Below the pieces are notes generated by a model. The model was not told the DNA's origin. It saw only the letters and a program-made list of their open reading frames with translations, and did no database searches. The position numbers and the translations under genes were made by a program. From NCBI RefSeq assembly GCF_964199755.1, contig NC_133917.1, positions 5,771,967-5,835,966 of the forward strand: a stretch of 64,000 bases of DNA, in the 5' to 3' direction. Numbering within the stretch: position 1 is the first letter of the stretch; every line of letters begins with the position of its first letter. Origin of the DNA: Larus michahellis (lineage: Eukaryota > Chordata > Aves > Charadriiformes > Laridae). This document shows positions 21,441 through 64,000 of this stretch, one piece after another.

Positions 21441-21736
21441 TTTCTGCTTTCTTTTTAAGAAGTCTGAAGTGGCTGAGAGAACCCTCCCTGGTTGGCAAAG
21501 TCAAGAGGAGCTGGTTGTAGTCAGTGGGAAGTCCAGCCTGTTTGGTGTTTGGTCGTTATGAGACAAACAGTGCCGGGTTATTTCGCTTCTGGTTTTTGTG
21601 TGGGTTTTTTTTTTTTTTGTTGTTTTGTTTTTGTGTTTGGTTTTTTTAAATTTTTTTTTTCGGGCGGGGGGGAAGGGGGGGAAAAAGGGGGCGACTGTGT
21701 GTGAATCGGGCGCTACGTGGAGGGAGCGGGCGCTGC

Positions 21737-32948
<11,212 letters not shown>

Positions 32949-33300
32949 GGTGGGAGCCGCCGCCGCCGCCCCCCGCCGCCGCCGCCGCCGCGCTGAGGAG
33001 ACTCCGGGGAGCGCGAGCGAGAAAGCGCGAGCAGGGCAGGAGCGCGGGCTCCGCGCGGGGCACGCTGGGAAGGCGAGTCCCCGCCCCCTCCCTCCGCGCC
33101 GGACTACAACTCCCAGCGGCCCCCGCGGCGCCGCGACACGGGCCCGGTCCGGCAGCGCGTGCTCTCCCCGGCGCGGAACTACAACTCCCGGCGTGCCCCG
33201 CGGGTCTCGCGAGAGTCGGCGGGAACGCGCGGGGACCGCTGGGAAATGCAGTCTGCGGGCGGCGCCGGGACGCGGCCCGCTCATGGCGGCGGGGGGCGAA
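32949..33300 (-). promoter_or_regulatory. PA2G4: PA2G4 CpG-island promoter with repeated ACTACAACTCCC elements
   Basis: TATA-less CpG island (about 32290-33300). ACTACAACTCCCAG is at 33103-33116, ACTACAACTCCCGGCGTGCC at 33178-33197, and a reverse TTCCCAGCG-type element at 33237-33254 (GGGAAATGCAGTC on the plus strand); another CTGGGAAGG is at 33065. These match the ZNF143/THAP11 (SBS) family of housekeeping promoter sites. The island begins within about 150 bp of the ERBB3 poly(A) site. Confidence 0.7.
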
Positions 33301-33389
33301 CCGGCTCCGGGCCCTCCCCACGACCCCCCCGCACCCCCACGGCCCCCTCCCGCCCAGGCCCCACCCCCCCACAGCAGCACCATCGCTTC

Positions 33390-34213
33390 TGCTCAAATTC
33401 CCTTTGGTTTTTATTCAGCATTTACAAACCCGGCCGGGGCCGGGGGGGCGCGGGGTGACGCCCCGGGGTAGGGGAGGAGGAAAGGTGGGAGGGGGTCCAG
33501 GCCCCCCCACCCCGGGCAACCCCCGTGAAACCTGGAGAAAAACACGGCGCAAAAAGGGGCCGGCTGTGCAGCCCCCTCCTCACCCCGCCCCCCCCACCCC
33601 CGACCGGAGGACACCACGGGGCCGGGGGGGGGGAACCCCCAAACCTTCAGTGCGGTGCCAACCGGGGGGGGCGAACCTGACAATGAGCCCGGGGGGGTCC
33701 TTCTTGCCCAGAAACCCTGTCCCACCCCCGCTGCTGCACCCTGGGGCACCCCCAGTAGGGCCCCCCCCGGCACTCCAGGGCCAGGGCCCCCCAACCCCAG
33801 CATCCCCGCAGGTGGGGAGCACCTTCAGCTGGGGGGGGGCGACTGGGGGGCACCCAGTGGGCACCTAGGGGTCTGACCCCCTCTTGCAGGGGCCTGGGCC
33901 ACCCCCCTCCCCGGCTCGGGGCGCTCCGGCCGAGCCCCACTGACCCCGGACACCAGGAACAGCTTTGGGAAGGGCTGGGGGGGAGCGGGGGGCACCCTAA
34001 GGGCTCATGGCCCCCCCCCACCCCTGGCTCCGGCTGGGCTGGGGACCCCCCCACACCCCCTGCCCACGCTCCAGCTTCGGCTCATGCCCCTGAGGCTGGG
34101 GGGGATCCTTCATATCCAGTGTAAACAGCCCCGGGGCCGGGGGGGGGGCCCAGGAAGGCGGCGGGGGGGCCGGCAGGACCCCCAGGTGGGGGGGTCCGGG
34201 GGGGGGGGGCCCC
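33390..34213 (-). other. ERBB3: ERBB3 3'UTR
   Basis: From the ERBB3 stop (34214-34216) to just past the poly(A) signal at 33410-33415. It is C/G-run rich, with no repeats of note and no other gene recognised. Confidence 0.75.
33410..33415 (-). terminator. ERBB3: ERBB3 poly(A) signal (AATAAA)
   Basis: Minus-strand AATAAA in TGCTGAATAAAAACC, about 800 nt past the stop codon and the first canonical signal met. It lies only about 460 bp from the PA2G4 start codon. Confidence 0.85.
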
Positions 34214-52890
<18,677 letters not shown>

Positions 52891-53149
52891 GGCGGGGCTC
52901 TGCGGGCGGCGGAGCCCGCGGTCCGACGTGCCCGGGCGCGGCGGGGGGAATGCACCTGGCGCGGGGCCGCCGGGGCGGGACCGGGCGGGGCGGCGGCGGG
53001 GACGGACCCCCCCGGGCAGCCCGGCCCCGGCCCCGCCCGCCGCGCCCCGGGGCGGCGGCACCGGGACACCCCCCCCCCCCTCGCCCGCCCCCGCCGGGAC
53101 AAGCCCGGCCCCGCTGCAACCCGCGGGGGGGGGGGGGGGGGAAGGCGAA

Positions 53150-54110
53150 GGTCCGGCCCCATCGCAGCCGCCCCCAGACTCTAAAAGAGAAGGTCTGGCC
53201 CCTCTGTGCCCCCCCCACCCCCCGGGGCAAATCCCGGCCCCATCGCAGCCCCCCAACACCACGGGGGGGGGTGGGGGTGTCTGGCCCCATCCCAGCCCCC
53301 CAGCGCCGTCAGGTGCAGCCCGGTCCCGCTGCACCCCCCCAAAGAGCCCCCCCCCGGGCAAAGGTCTGGCCCCTCTGTGGCCCCCCCAGCCCCACTGCAG
53401 CTCCCTCAGGGCAAATCCTGGCCCCATCGCAGCCCCCCAGCACCACGGCGGGGGGGGGGGGGGGTCTGGCCCCATCGCAGCCCCCCAGCTCCATCAAGTG
53501 CAGCCTAGTCCCGCTACGCCCCCCCCACTGCCCCTCCATGGCCCCCCCCAGCCCCATTCATGCCCCCGCGGGGCAAATCCCGGCCCCATCGCAGCCCCCC
53601 AACACCACGGGGGGGGGGTGGGGGGGGCGTTTGGCCCCATCGCAGACCCCCAGCACCATCAGGTGCAGCCCGGTCCCGCTGCACCCCCCCAAAGAGCCCC
53701 CCCGGGCAAAGGTCTAGCTCCTCTGTGGCCCCCCCAGCCCCCTTGTCGCCCCCCCAGGTGCAGACCAGTCCCTGTGCCGCCCCCCCCCCCCCCCCAGGAT
53801 GCCAGGACAAATTTTGGCCCTACTGCAGCCCCCCCCAAATCCCAAACACTAAAGTTTGGCCCCACTTTTGGGCCCCCCCAACCCCACTGCAGCCCCCCCC
53901 CAGGGCAAAGCCCGGCCCCATTACAGCCCCCCAACACAACGGGGTGGTGGTGGGGAGCTGTCTGGCCCCATTGCAGCCCCCCGCTCCCCCCCCGGCAAAA
54001 GCCAGGCCCTGCCGCAGCCCCCCAACATCCCCCAGGCAAGGACCAGCCCCCCCCCCCCAGTAACGCTCGGCCCCACCGGTGGGGGGCAACACTGACACCC
54101 CCAATTCAAG
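53150..54110. repeat. ~350-bp complex tandem repeat between RPS26 and ERBB3
   Basis: Blocks recur in order: GGGCAAATCCCGGCCCCATC (near 53223, 53408 and 53572), GGTGCAGCCCGGTCCCGCTG (53311, 53664) and GGGCAAAGGTCTGGCCCCTC (53357, 53704). Hence a higher-order unit near 350 bp built of 50-60 bp subunits. It covers the upstream flank of ERBB3. The long plus-strand Pro-rich frame here (52595-54748) is an artefact. Confidence 0.9.
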
Positions 54111-54540
54111 CAGGTCCTGGCCCTGCGGAGGATTCGGGGCACCCACAGCTCCGCCCCCCCCCCGGCACTGCCGGGTTTGGGGATGACAAGGCGCGGGGGG
54201 GGTGGTGGTCCAGGGTCAGCCCCAGAACTTCGGATGGGGGGCGGTGGGGCACAGGGTCAGCCCCCCCCCAACCCACTCTGGGGCAGGGGGGGGTGTATCC
54301 ATCCGTCTGCCCCCCACGATGTCCCACATGCCCCCCCAGCAAGACAGGGCACCTCCTTGGGGGGGGGGGGTGGGGGGGGGAAGGCAGCAGCCCCCTACCT
54401 CCACACGGCTTCCCCCCATCCCCCCCCCCGGAAGGGGGCCAGGAGCCCCGTGGTTGCCCCAAACAACCCCCTGTGTCCCCAGAGCGACGCGACCCCCCCC
54501 CCACAGCCCCACAGGCGCGGAGCCGGGCTCGGTGCAGGGT
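54111..54540. other. RPS26 downstream flank
   Basis: C- and G-run-rich sequence between the ERBB3 upstream repeat and the RPS26 poly(A) site. No gene, RNA or named repeat recognised. Confidence 0.5.
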
Positions 54541-54542
54541 CC

Positions 54543-54548
54543 TTTATT
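54543..54548 (-). terminator. RPS26: RPS26 poly(A) signal (AATAAA)
   Basis: Minus-strand AATAAA in CCGAATAAAGGACC, about 42 nt after the RPS26 stop, giving the very short 3'UTR usual for this gene. Confidence 0.93.
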
Positions 54549-54589
54549 CGGTCTGCGCAAGGCTGGGGGGGGGGGGCACGTCGGGCTCC

Positions 54590-56556
<1,967 letters not shown>

Positions 56557-56573
56557 CTCGCTGCCGGGACGGC

Positions 56574-56900
56574 GAAAGAGGGCCCGGCCACCGCGCCACG
56601 GCCTTTATATAGTCTCCCTCCGCCCGGAAGCACAGCCGCCGCCGCGCTCCCGCTCGCCCCGGGAACCCCCCCGACCCCACCGACGGAGCCACTACGGCTC
56701 GGTCGGCGGGGTCGGGGGGCGTTCCCGGGGCGGGCGGGAGCGCGGCGGCGGGGGCGGTGGGGGAGGGACTACTTTTCCTCGCCGCGGCGGAGGGATCGGC
56801 GCGACGCGCGGCGGTGAAGTGATTTACGCGCGCTGCGTGATGCGCGCTGCGTGTGTCGTCATCGCGCGCCGCGCGGGACGCTGGGAGTTGTAGTCCTGAG
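56574..56900 (-). promoter_or_regulatory. RPS26: RPS26 promoter: TATA box, TOP start, upstream ACTACAACTCCCAGCG
   Basis: TATATAAAG lies at 56603-56611 (minus strand). About 30 nt further is CCCTCTTTCG (56573-56582), a good 5'TOP initiation site, then a short leader to the ATG at 56554-56556. An ACTACAACTCCCAGCG element (ZNF143/THAP11 SBS type) lies at about 56879-56894, 270 bp upstream. CpG-rich throughout. Confidence 0.75.
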
Positions 56901-56929
56901 GGGGGAAAGGCGGGGGGTCCCCGTCATTA

Positions 56930-57790
56930 TGGGGGGTCCCCAAGTGTCTCGTGTGTGTGTCCCCAGCCGCCCCACAGAGGGGACCCCACACGCCCCAGGG
57001 GGTCCCCAGTATCCTGTCCCCCCCCATCATCCTGCCCCCCCCCAGTGCTCATGGTGGGGATCCCCACCCCTTATTGGGGGGTCCCCAGGTGTGTGTGTGT
57101 GTCCCCAAAGCCCTAGAAGGGACCCCCAGTGTCCCCCCCAAACCATGGGGGGGAGTGTCCCACCATCCTGCCCCCCCGCAGTGCTCATGGGGGGGGATCC
57201 CAGGTGTCCCACCCCCTATTGGGTGTTCCCCAAGTGTCCTTAAACCCCCCAAAACCCTAGAGGGGACCCCCAGTGTCCCCCTCAAACCCTGGGGGTGTCC
57301 CCAGAGTCCCCAGGCTCCCCCCTCCCAACTCTGGGGGGGGTCCTACCACCCTGCTCCCCCCCCCAGCAGTGCTCATGTGGGGGATCCCAGGTGTCCCACC
57401 CCTTATTGGGGGGGTCCCCAAGTGTCCTCTGCCCCCCCTCAAAAGCCCTAGAGGGGGACCCCCAGTGTCCTATGTGTCCCCCCCCTTATCCTGACCCCCC
57501 GCTACTGCTCATGGTGGGACTCCCAGTGTCCCACCCTTTACTGGGGGGGTCCCCAAGTGTCCTCCCCCCCCACCCCGAAAGCCCTAGAGGGGGTTGGGTG
57601 GGGGGGACACACTGGGGGTATCCCCAGCATCCTTCTCCCTCCCCGCCAATCCCCCCCCTAACTCTGGAGAGGGGGGGGTCCCACCACCATCCTGCCCCCC
57701 CCACCCCCCAGTGCTCATGGCGGGGGGACCCCCACTATTCTTCCCAACCCCCCCTCCCCAAGCTGACCCTCACTGCGGGTCCTTCCCCAC
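56930..57790. repeat. 135-210-bp tandem repeat between IKZF4 and RPS26
   Basis: Five copies keyed by CAGTGCTCATG or a variant (near 57044, 57179, 57367, 57502 and 57710). Each is followed by TTATTGGGGGGTCCCCAAGT-like sequence and CCCTAGAGGGGACCCCCAGT. Spacing alternates near 135 and 190-210 bp. No gene in it. Confidence 0.9.
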
Positions 57791-57884
57791 CTTCCCCAGC
57801 CCCTGCAAAGGGAACCCTCCCCCAAAAAGGGAGCCGGGGCGGGGGGGGGGGGACGGGGACAGGGATGGGGGGGGGGAAAGGCGT

Positions 57885-60526
57885 TAAATTACTCCGGTTT
57901 ATTTATAACAGACCTTCAGCCAGTACAGTACAAAACTTACAGTAGTAGATCTCGTTACACAAATAGGTAATTACAATATTTTACAGATACAAAAGCTCCT
58001 GCGGTCACTGGGGGGGAGGGGGGGGACAGGACAGGACAAGGGGTCGGGGGGGGGGGGTCGGGGGCTGTTATTTTTTTTTATCCAAAAGCGAGTCTAACCT
58101 GACAAAAAAGGGCAAACCCAATACGACAGCGAAGAATCCATGAACGCTCGACAAATGAAAATTCCTTAGAAAGGGATAAAGCCGGAGAGGTTCTGGGGAT
58201 GCTGGGGGGGGGGAGGGGGGGCGCACCGAGGAGGTGGGGGGGGAAGGAGTTGGGGGGGGGGCTTGGGGCAGGGTATTGCACATCCTCGTTTGTTCTTCAT
58301 CCATCTGATTAAAAAATATAGATATTTACAGGAGTAAAGCGACCTGGAGTTTTTTTGTTTTTACAAAAATCCCACGGTTTTAGATTCTTTTCGGGGAAAA
58401 AGAAGAAAAAAAAAAAAAAGAAGGGAAAGGGGGGAAAAAAAACACAAAAAAACCAACCCAAAAAGGGGGCAGAAACCGCCCAGTTTCCACTCGCTTTGTA
58501 AAAACCCCTTTTTTGGGTTGGTTTCGGTGCTGGGCGGGGGCGGGGGGGGGGCGAGGGGGGGAAGGTCGCCCGTCCCCTCTGGCCACGCAGCCCCCAGCAC
58601 CGGGAAAAGCGAGAAAAGGAGGGGAAAAAAAAAAAATTTCTATATAATGATAAAGAAAAAGCTGGGGGGGGGGGGAATGGGGGGGTCGGAGGTGGGGGAG
58701 GGCAGCGGGTGGCCCCCCCACGTGAGGTGGTTTTGTGTGTGTTCACGTGTGTCCGTAGAAAAGGAACAACTTTGGTTTCGTCCTCAGGAGCCCCCCCTGG
58801 GCGGGGGGGGCTGCGTCCGAGGGGGGGGAGTTTATGCATCCTGGGCCTGGAGGAGGAAGAAGGTGGGGGGGGGAGGGAAAAACGGGGTCCCCCCCACCCA
58901 GGCTGGGGGGGGGGGGGGCTGCCCTGGGGGTCCCGGCTGCTGCGGCAGCACCAGGGGGGGCGGCCGCTTCCCCTGCAGCCCCCACTTTATTTTTGGTTAT
59001 ATCGGCTGCGCCACCCCCCCCGGCCCCGCTATGTCACTTTGGCCAGGGGACACTGTCCCATGGGGGGGGGGTCCCTGTCCCGGGGCAGGGGGGGGGGACA
59101 CAACACACCAACTCTGGACCCCCCTCTCTCAGCGTCTCGCTCCCAAAAACCATCCGGCTCCCGGCGATCTGCCCCCGGAGCCCATCCCGGGGGGAGAGGG
59201 GGGGGCAGGAGATGACACCCCCAACCTCCCACCCCTCATCGGACCCCCCCCCGAGACTCCCCCGGGGGTCCTGCTGTTGCGGGGGGGGGTTGGCTGCGGG
59301 AGCACGGGGGGAGCCCTCCGATCCCCCGGGAACGCCAGAGGGAAGGCTCTGGAGGTCGAGGGAGAGAGGGCGGGGGGGGGGGCAGGCCGGGGGTCCGGCG
59401 TCCCCCATAGCCGGGGGGGGGGCACGGGGGGAGCAGCCCCTGCAGCAGCGCGGGCTGGAGATACTGGCCTGTGCCGAGGAAGAGGAGGAGGAAGAGGAGA
59501 CCCCGTTTCCTTCTTTGAAGGGGAGAGACAGGGACCCCCCCGGCCCCCCCCACCCCGCCGGAGGTATGGGGCTGGGGGAGGGGCGGGGGGGCTTCAAACC
59601 CCACGGCACAACCCCGGGGTGGGGGGGGTCCCTGCTTCACGCTCCGTGGGTTTGGACTCATTAAAGCTCAGGGCGCAGCAGCCCCCCCAAGGCGGGCAGT
59701 GGAGGCGGGGGGGGGGTCCCAGAGTCGGGGCGGGGGGGGGTCGCCGGGGGGGGGGGTGTGTGGGGGGGTTTAGCACCTAATCTGAGGTTCGCTGTGCCCG
59801 GAGCGGGGAGGGGCAACACCGGGCTCGCACCAAGGAAAGGGCCCCGAAACCGGGACCCGGGTTGGGGAGGGGGAGAGAAAAAAGGGGGGGGGGGAAAAAC
59901 AGCCTCAAAAATTCAAGTGAGACTTCGGGGAATGGGGGGGGGGGGGGGAAGGGGAGGGGGGAAAGAGTTATAAAAAGAGAAACTAAGCAGCTTAATAAAT
60001 AACGGAGGGAGGTGGGGGGGGGGGCAGCGGGAAGCACAAAAAAAGTCCGTTAATATTTAAATAACTCCATTTATAAAAAGGCAAATTGTTAAGAGCTTCC
60101 CCCCCTGCCCCCCATCCCCACCTCCTCCTGGTGGGGTGGGGTGGGGGGGCGGTTGGTTTTGTGTTTGGTTTTGTGTTTGTTTTGTTTTGTTGTTTTTTTT
60201 TTGTTGGTTTTTTTTTTGGTTTTGTTTTTTAGTTATCGCTGTTTTTCTTTTTTATTTTTTTTTAAATATTTTTGTAGCCAAAAGTCAGTGCAAAGGCGTA
60301 TAAAAGGAAAAGAAAAAAAAAACCAAAAAAACCCCAAAAAAACCCCAAAAAACCAAAAACAAAACCAAACCCCAACAGTTCCGTGCCCTAAAAGGCCGGG
60401 GGGGCTGGGAAGGGGGGATGGATGGAGAGGGGCCGAGCTGGAGGCAGAGGAAAGGGGGACGGGGATGGATTTGGGGAGGAGGGGGGGGGATACGGGGTGT
60501 TGTTGGGGGAGGGGGGGGGGGATATT
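57885..60526 (-). other. IKZF4: IKZF4 3'UTR (about 2.6 kb)
   Basis: From the stop at 60527-60529 to the AATAAA at 57898-57903. It holds poly-G/poly-C runs, A/T-rich patches (58370-58460, 60150-60380) and another minus-strand AATAAA at 58986-58991 that could give a shorter form. A long 3'UTR is usual for Ikaros-family genes. No other gene recognised. Confidence 0.65.
57898..57903 (-). terminator. IKZF4: IKZF4 distal poly(A) signal (AATAAA)
   Basis: Minus-strand AATAAA in TATAAATAAACCGG, the last canonical signal before the repeat block that leads to RPS26. Confidence 0.65.
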
Positions 60527-62883
60527 TTAGCCGATTTTATGCTCGCCCCTCACGATGTGGGAGGAGAACTCGTACCGGTCCTGGCTGTGGTAGCCACAGA
60601 TGTTGCATTCGAAAGGGTCTCTGAAGCCGTGGCAGCCCATGTGGATGGTGAACATGACGTGGTCGAGGAAGAGGATGCGGCAGTGCTCGCACTTGAAGGC
60701 CCTGATCTGCTCCCCCTCCTCGTTGACCACCCGCAGGGCGTCTTTGGCGGAGCTGGGGGTGACGCGGGCGGCCGGGGGTCCCTCCGGCGCTTTGGGATCC
60801 TCTTTGGCGTAAGCCGGGCTCTGGCGGCTGCTGGCGCAGGTCCCCGCCGGCAGCTGCGAGCTCCGCTCTTCGTGGTTGCTCTCGGTGTCCGTGGAATCTT
60901 GGCAGCCGTTGGCGGGAGACGTGGGTTCTCGGCTCCGGTAAACCACCTGTACCGCGTCCGCCACGTCCTCGTGCCCTTCGGCAGCTTCCCGACCTCCCGG
61001 CATCTCCAACCGGCCCGGCAGGGGCTGGATCTGGGTGTAGACGGAGCTGATGACGGGGGTGACCTCCGAGATGCAGTTTGTGGGGGGGAGGCGGAGGGGG
61101 CGAAGGTGCTCCCCCCCCATCAGGGAGAGGGAGCCGCCGTAGGAGGGGTCGAGGGGGTGGTGGGCAGAGACCATCTCCACGTCCTTCTCGAAGCCGGAAT
61201 TCACGTCGAAGGGGAGATCCGAGAGGGTGAATCGCATCTGCTTCTCCCCTGCCGGGAAGGAGGGCGGCGTCAGCGCGGCCAGCCTTGGTTTTGGGGTGCA
61301 AACACACCACACCTCCCCCCCCACCCCGTCCCAAAATGTCACCTGTGTCCCCCCCAGCCCAGCACCGCGCGCCAGATCGGCCCCGTCCCAGCCCGGGGAG
61401 GGGGGATGAAAGGTGCCACACGAACAGCAGCCGCTTGCCCAAGTGCAGAGTCTCCGCTCCCGGGGTGCGAGGGACCTTGGCTCCCCCCTCTCCCTCCTCT
61501 CTGCCCGGGAAGCCGGGGCGGGGGGGAGGGAAATCCCCTTACCCACGAATTTCTGAGGTGTGGAGCGTTTCCGTTTGGTGAGGCTGTTGGCCAGCCGGTC
61601 GATAAACGTCGGCCGGTCGGACGAGGGGTGAAGCAGAGAATCCGGCACTATCTCCAGGTCTCGCATCTCGTCACCTGGCAAGACAAGGGAAACCCGGATC
61701 AGCCGGCAACCGCGGGAGGGGGCGAGCGGGATGGGGACGCTGCGCCCCCCAAGGCCGGAGACTCGAGGCAAACCTCTCCTGCCCTCTGCTAGCCGGGACG
61801 GACCTGCGGGAAGGCTCCCGGGCTACCTGCTCCAGGCCCAGAGCTTACCCCGTCGGCGAGGCGGTCGCGGGGGAGCGCCGGCAGCCGGTCCGCCTCCCTT
61901 CTTCATCGAGCTGGGCCTGCTCCTGCCGCTTTGGGGAAGAGGAGCCGGCTTCAATGGATGGAAGTGCCCTGGCTTTTCCTGCCGGCTCTCAACCCCGTTC
62001 CCGGAGGGGAGAGGCGAGGGCGGTTCCGCCATTCCCTGCCCCGTACGTTACGGATCAGCCGGGTAAAATCCGGGCAGCCCCAAGCGATGACCCTCGCCAT
62101 AAGCACTGGGGGGCTCTGGGGGGACGAGGTCCGGCTCCGGGAGGGGTGAGGAGCCAGGATGGCTCCGGTTTTGGTTCTTTGCGAAGCCGGGGCTGGGGGG
62201 GAGTCTGTCCAGCTGCAGGCTCCGAGGAGGAGCCAGAAGGTGCTTCCGAGGCAGGCGGTGCCCGTGTTGGACACCCGGAGGGGTAAGTCCCCTACATCAC
62301 GGCACGTAGCCGAGTTCTGTTACTTATGGAAAACGCTCTTGGCAGTTCTCGCACTAGAAATATGGGCCGAGGGGGGGGGTTCGGTTCATGGTGGGGGCAG
62401 GGGGGGACGGGCTTCGGAATTCAGCCGGTGGCGAGGGGAGGAAGCAGGGAGGTGACACTTTGCACTTGCAGAGGTTTGCGGCATCACCCGAGGCACACGC
62501 ACAAGCACCTTTCATCCCCCCCATCGCCGGGGCACCGGGAGCTCCGGGGCTCACGCAGCATTATCCCCCACCCCCAGCCCTTTTCCCAACGGGAAGAGCG
62601 TCCCCGAAGCTTGACGCCGTCAGCCCGAGACGGGGCTGGCAAGCGAAGCCCGTGCCCCCGATTCCCACCCTGCCGGGCCCCCGCTTCGTGGTTGTCCCCG
62701 GAGCCGGGGCTGCGGCGTCGGGGCGGCACTGACCTTGCTGGCCGGCCAGCGACTGCGGTTCAGTGTTGAGACTCTGCAGGTAGTTGTGGCACCGCTCCTT
62801 GTGCTCCTCCAGCGTGCTCTGCTGCTTGTAGCTCCGGCCGCAGTAGTTGCACTTGTAGGGCTTGCCGACGGTGGGGGAGGAGA
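60527..62883 (-). CDS. IKZF4: IKAROS family zinc finger 4 (Eos), last three coding exons
   Basis: C2H2 zinc-finger transcription factor of the Ikaros family, a repressor partner in regulatory T cells. Exons: 62734-62883, 61543-61674 and 60527-61248; all junctions keep phase. The first carries the last DNA-binding finger ([19 protein letters not shown], then KERC). The second has [12 protein letters not shown] and [20 protein letters not shown]. The last encodes a Ser/Pro-rich segment and the two C-terminal dimerisation fingers ([20 protein letters not shown] and [20 protein letters not shown]), ending GEHKIG. That ending matches Eos (human GEHKVG) rather than Ikaros, Aiolos or Helios, and RPS26 next door agrees. 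Fingers 1-3 and the N-terminus lie beyond the right edge. Confidence 0.95.
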
Positions 62884-64000
62884 CTGCGAAAGAAGCAAAC
62901 CAGAGCCCCGCCGTTAAAAACAGCCGTCGTGCCCTCGAGAGCCCGGGAAAGGGCTGGACGCGAGTCAACGGGAGAGAAAAGGGGCAGGAACGGGCCCAGG
63001 AGGGAGCGTGGCGGCAGGGCAGCGACCCCCTCGCCGTCAGCCCACCGCGCCGGCCGCGGGAGCAAGAGCCACGACGACGCGGGGCTCTCAGCCTTCCTCC
63101 TGGCCGCCATCCAGCCCAGCACGGCCACCGCACGCGGCCGGCGGCTCCCTTCGCCCCCCTCGGCTGCCGCTCCCTGCCGGAGAGGCGCGGGAGAAGGGCT
63201 GGGTGCTCGTCAACAGACGGGGAGCTGGGAAAATCGAGCGTTATTCGGCCAGATATCTCCACCCCAGCGCCTCAGAGCTGGCTTTTCCCTACGCTCTGCC
63301 CCCAGGACGCCAGCGACGGGGGTTACACGCGTCACGCGCCCCCGGGTAAAGCCCCCCGCTGCGAGCCCCGACGGCAAAGGCAATATTCAAGGGGGGCAGC
63401 TGGACACACACACCCCCACCCCCCACCCCCCTCCAGCTTTTAAAATATTTCTAAGCATTTCTTCACTTTCCGTTCCGAGGGCTGGGTGGCTCAGCCGCTG
63501 CGCGGAGGGTGCACCCCCCCACCCCCACCCCCCCTCCCACCAAGATGCACGATAAAATGCTCGCCAGACACATTTTTACCCCGATTTTCCCAATTTTCTC
63601 ACTTCTGACTGAAAAGCAGCGAAGCCACCCAAGGGCCGGCGTTCAGCCTTGCTGGCCGGCGACCACCAGACGCCGGGGGACCACCGGACGCTGGGGGGGG
63701 GGGGGGGGACACTGGGGGTGCTCCTCACCACATCGTTATCTGTACGTTTTAACCAGCAGACGATTTACAGCCAGAAACCACCACCCCTCCCCGGGGGGGG
63801 ACGGGACGGGACGGTACCTCAGAGCCCCCGTCGCGCTTTCCATCGCCCGCGCAGGGATGGGGGAAACGCTGACGCGGGGGTTTCGTGCCGCTCGCTACGA
63901 GGGTGTGGGGGGGTGATCGCTAATTAGGTATAATTACCCAGAGCGGTGCGGCAGAGCAGCCCATGTTCCTTCGGGCACGGGGGAAAGGGCAAGGCCGTCC
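62884..64000 (-). other. IKZF4: IKZF4 intron (continues off the window)
   Basis: Sequence upstream of the 62883 acceptor. No conserved finger or other exon was found here; the open minus-strand frame 62561-63262 is read-through of the exon into intron. It is CpG-rich around 63000-63230. Confidence 0.6.

Noticed and set aside
62561-63262. Extra upstream coding sequence for IKZF4
   Set aside because: Conserved sequence stops at the CAG acceptor at 62884; beyond it the frame shows no family similarity.

Overview
The window is vertebrate nuclear DNA carrying seven protein genes, all transcribed right to left (minus strand). In transcription order they are IKZF4 (3' part), RPS26, ERBB3, PA2G4, RPL41, ZC3H10 and ESYT1 (all but its 3' end). 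From general knowledge, the same genes in the same order and relative orientation make up the human 12q13 block. Very high GC, compact introns packed with minisatellites, poly-G/poly-C runs and an N-filled gap all suggest a bird, or at least a sauropsid, GC-rich microchromosome of the kind whose genes were long missing from short-read assemblies. The bird assignment is an inference; no species-specific marker was recognised.

Layout. 1-15.2 kb: ESYT1, a lipid-transfer tether with an N-terminal membrane hairpin, an SMP domain and five C2 domains; its end lies off the left edge and a 200-N gap hides the end of C2D and the C2D-C2E linker. 15.7-18.2 kb: ZC3H10, with an intronless coding region and three CCCH fingers. 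18.5-19.5 kb: RPL41 (25 aa), with a TATA box and a TOP-like start. About 20-33 kb: PA2G4/EBP1, 13 coding exons and 394 aa, in the most AT-balanced part of the window. 33.4-52.9 kb: ERBB3/HER3, 28 coding exons and 1330 aa, with the pseudokinase hallmarks. 54.5-56.6 kb: RPS26 (115 aa). 57.9-64 kb: IKZF4/Eos 3'UTR and its last three coding exons.

Exon boundaries were read by hand from GT/AG sites, phase continuity and remembered human orthologues. Coding lengths close exactly for PA2G4 (1185 nt), ERBB3 (3993 nt), RPS26 (348 nt) and RPL41 (78 nt). Much of the rest is tandem repeats of 10-300 bp units, several families recurring in different introns and genes. The long plus-strand reading frames are products of these repeats, not genes.

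The genes are not one pathway, although ERBB3 and PA2G4 are functionally linked: PA2G4 is the ErbB3-binding protein EBP1. Gene-to-gene spacing is short (about 0.3-1.7 kb), and the three housekeeping promoters (PA2G4, RPL41, RPS26) share ACTACAA-TCCCAG-type elements. I found no convincing novel system. The best leads are a decoy copy of the ESYT1 C2E exon start, a heat-shock-element-like minisatellite, a GC-AG intron, the shared promoter motif, and repeat families shared between introns.
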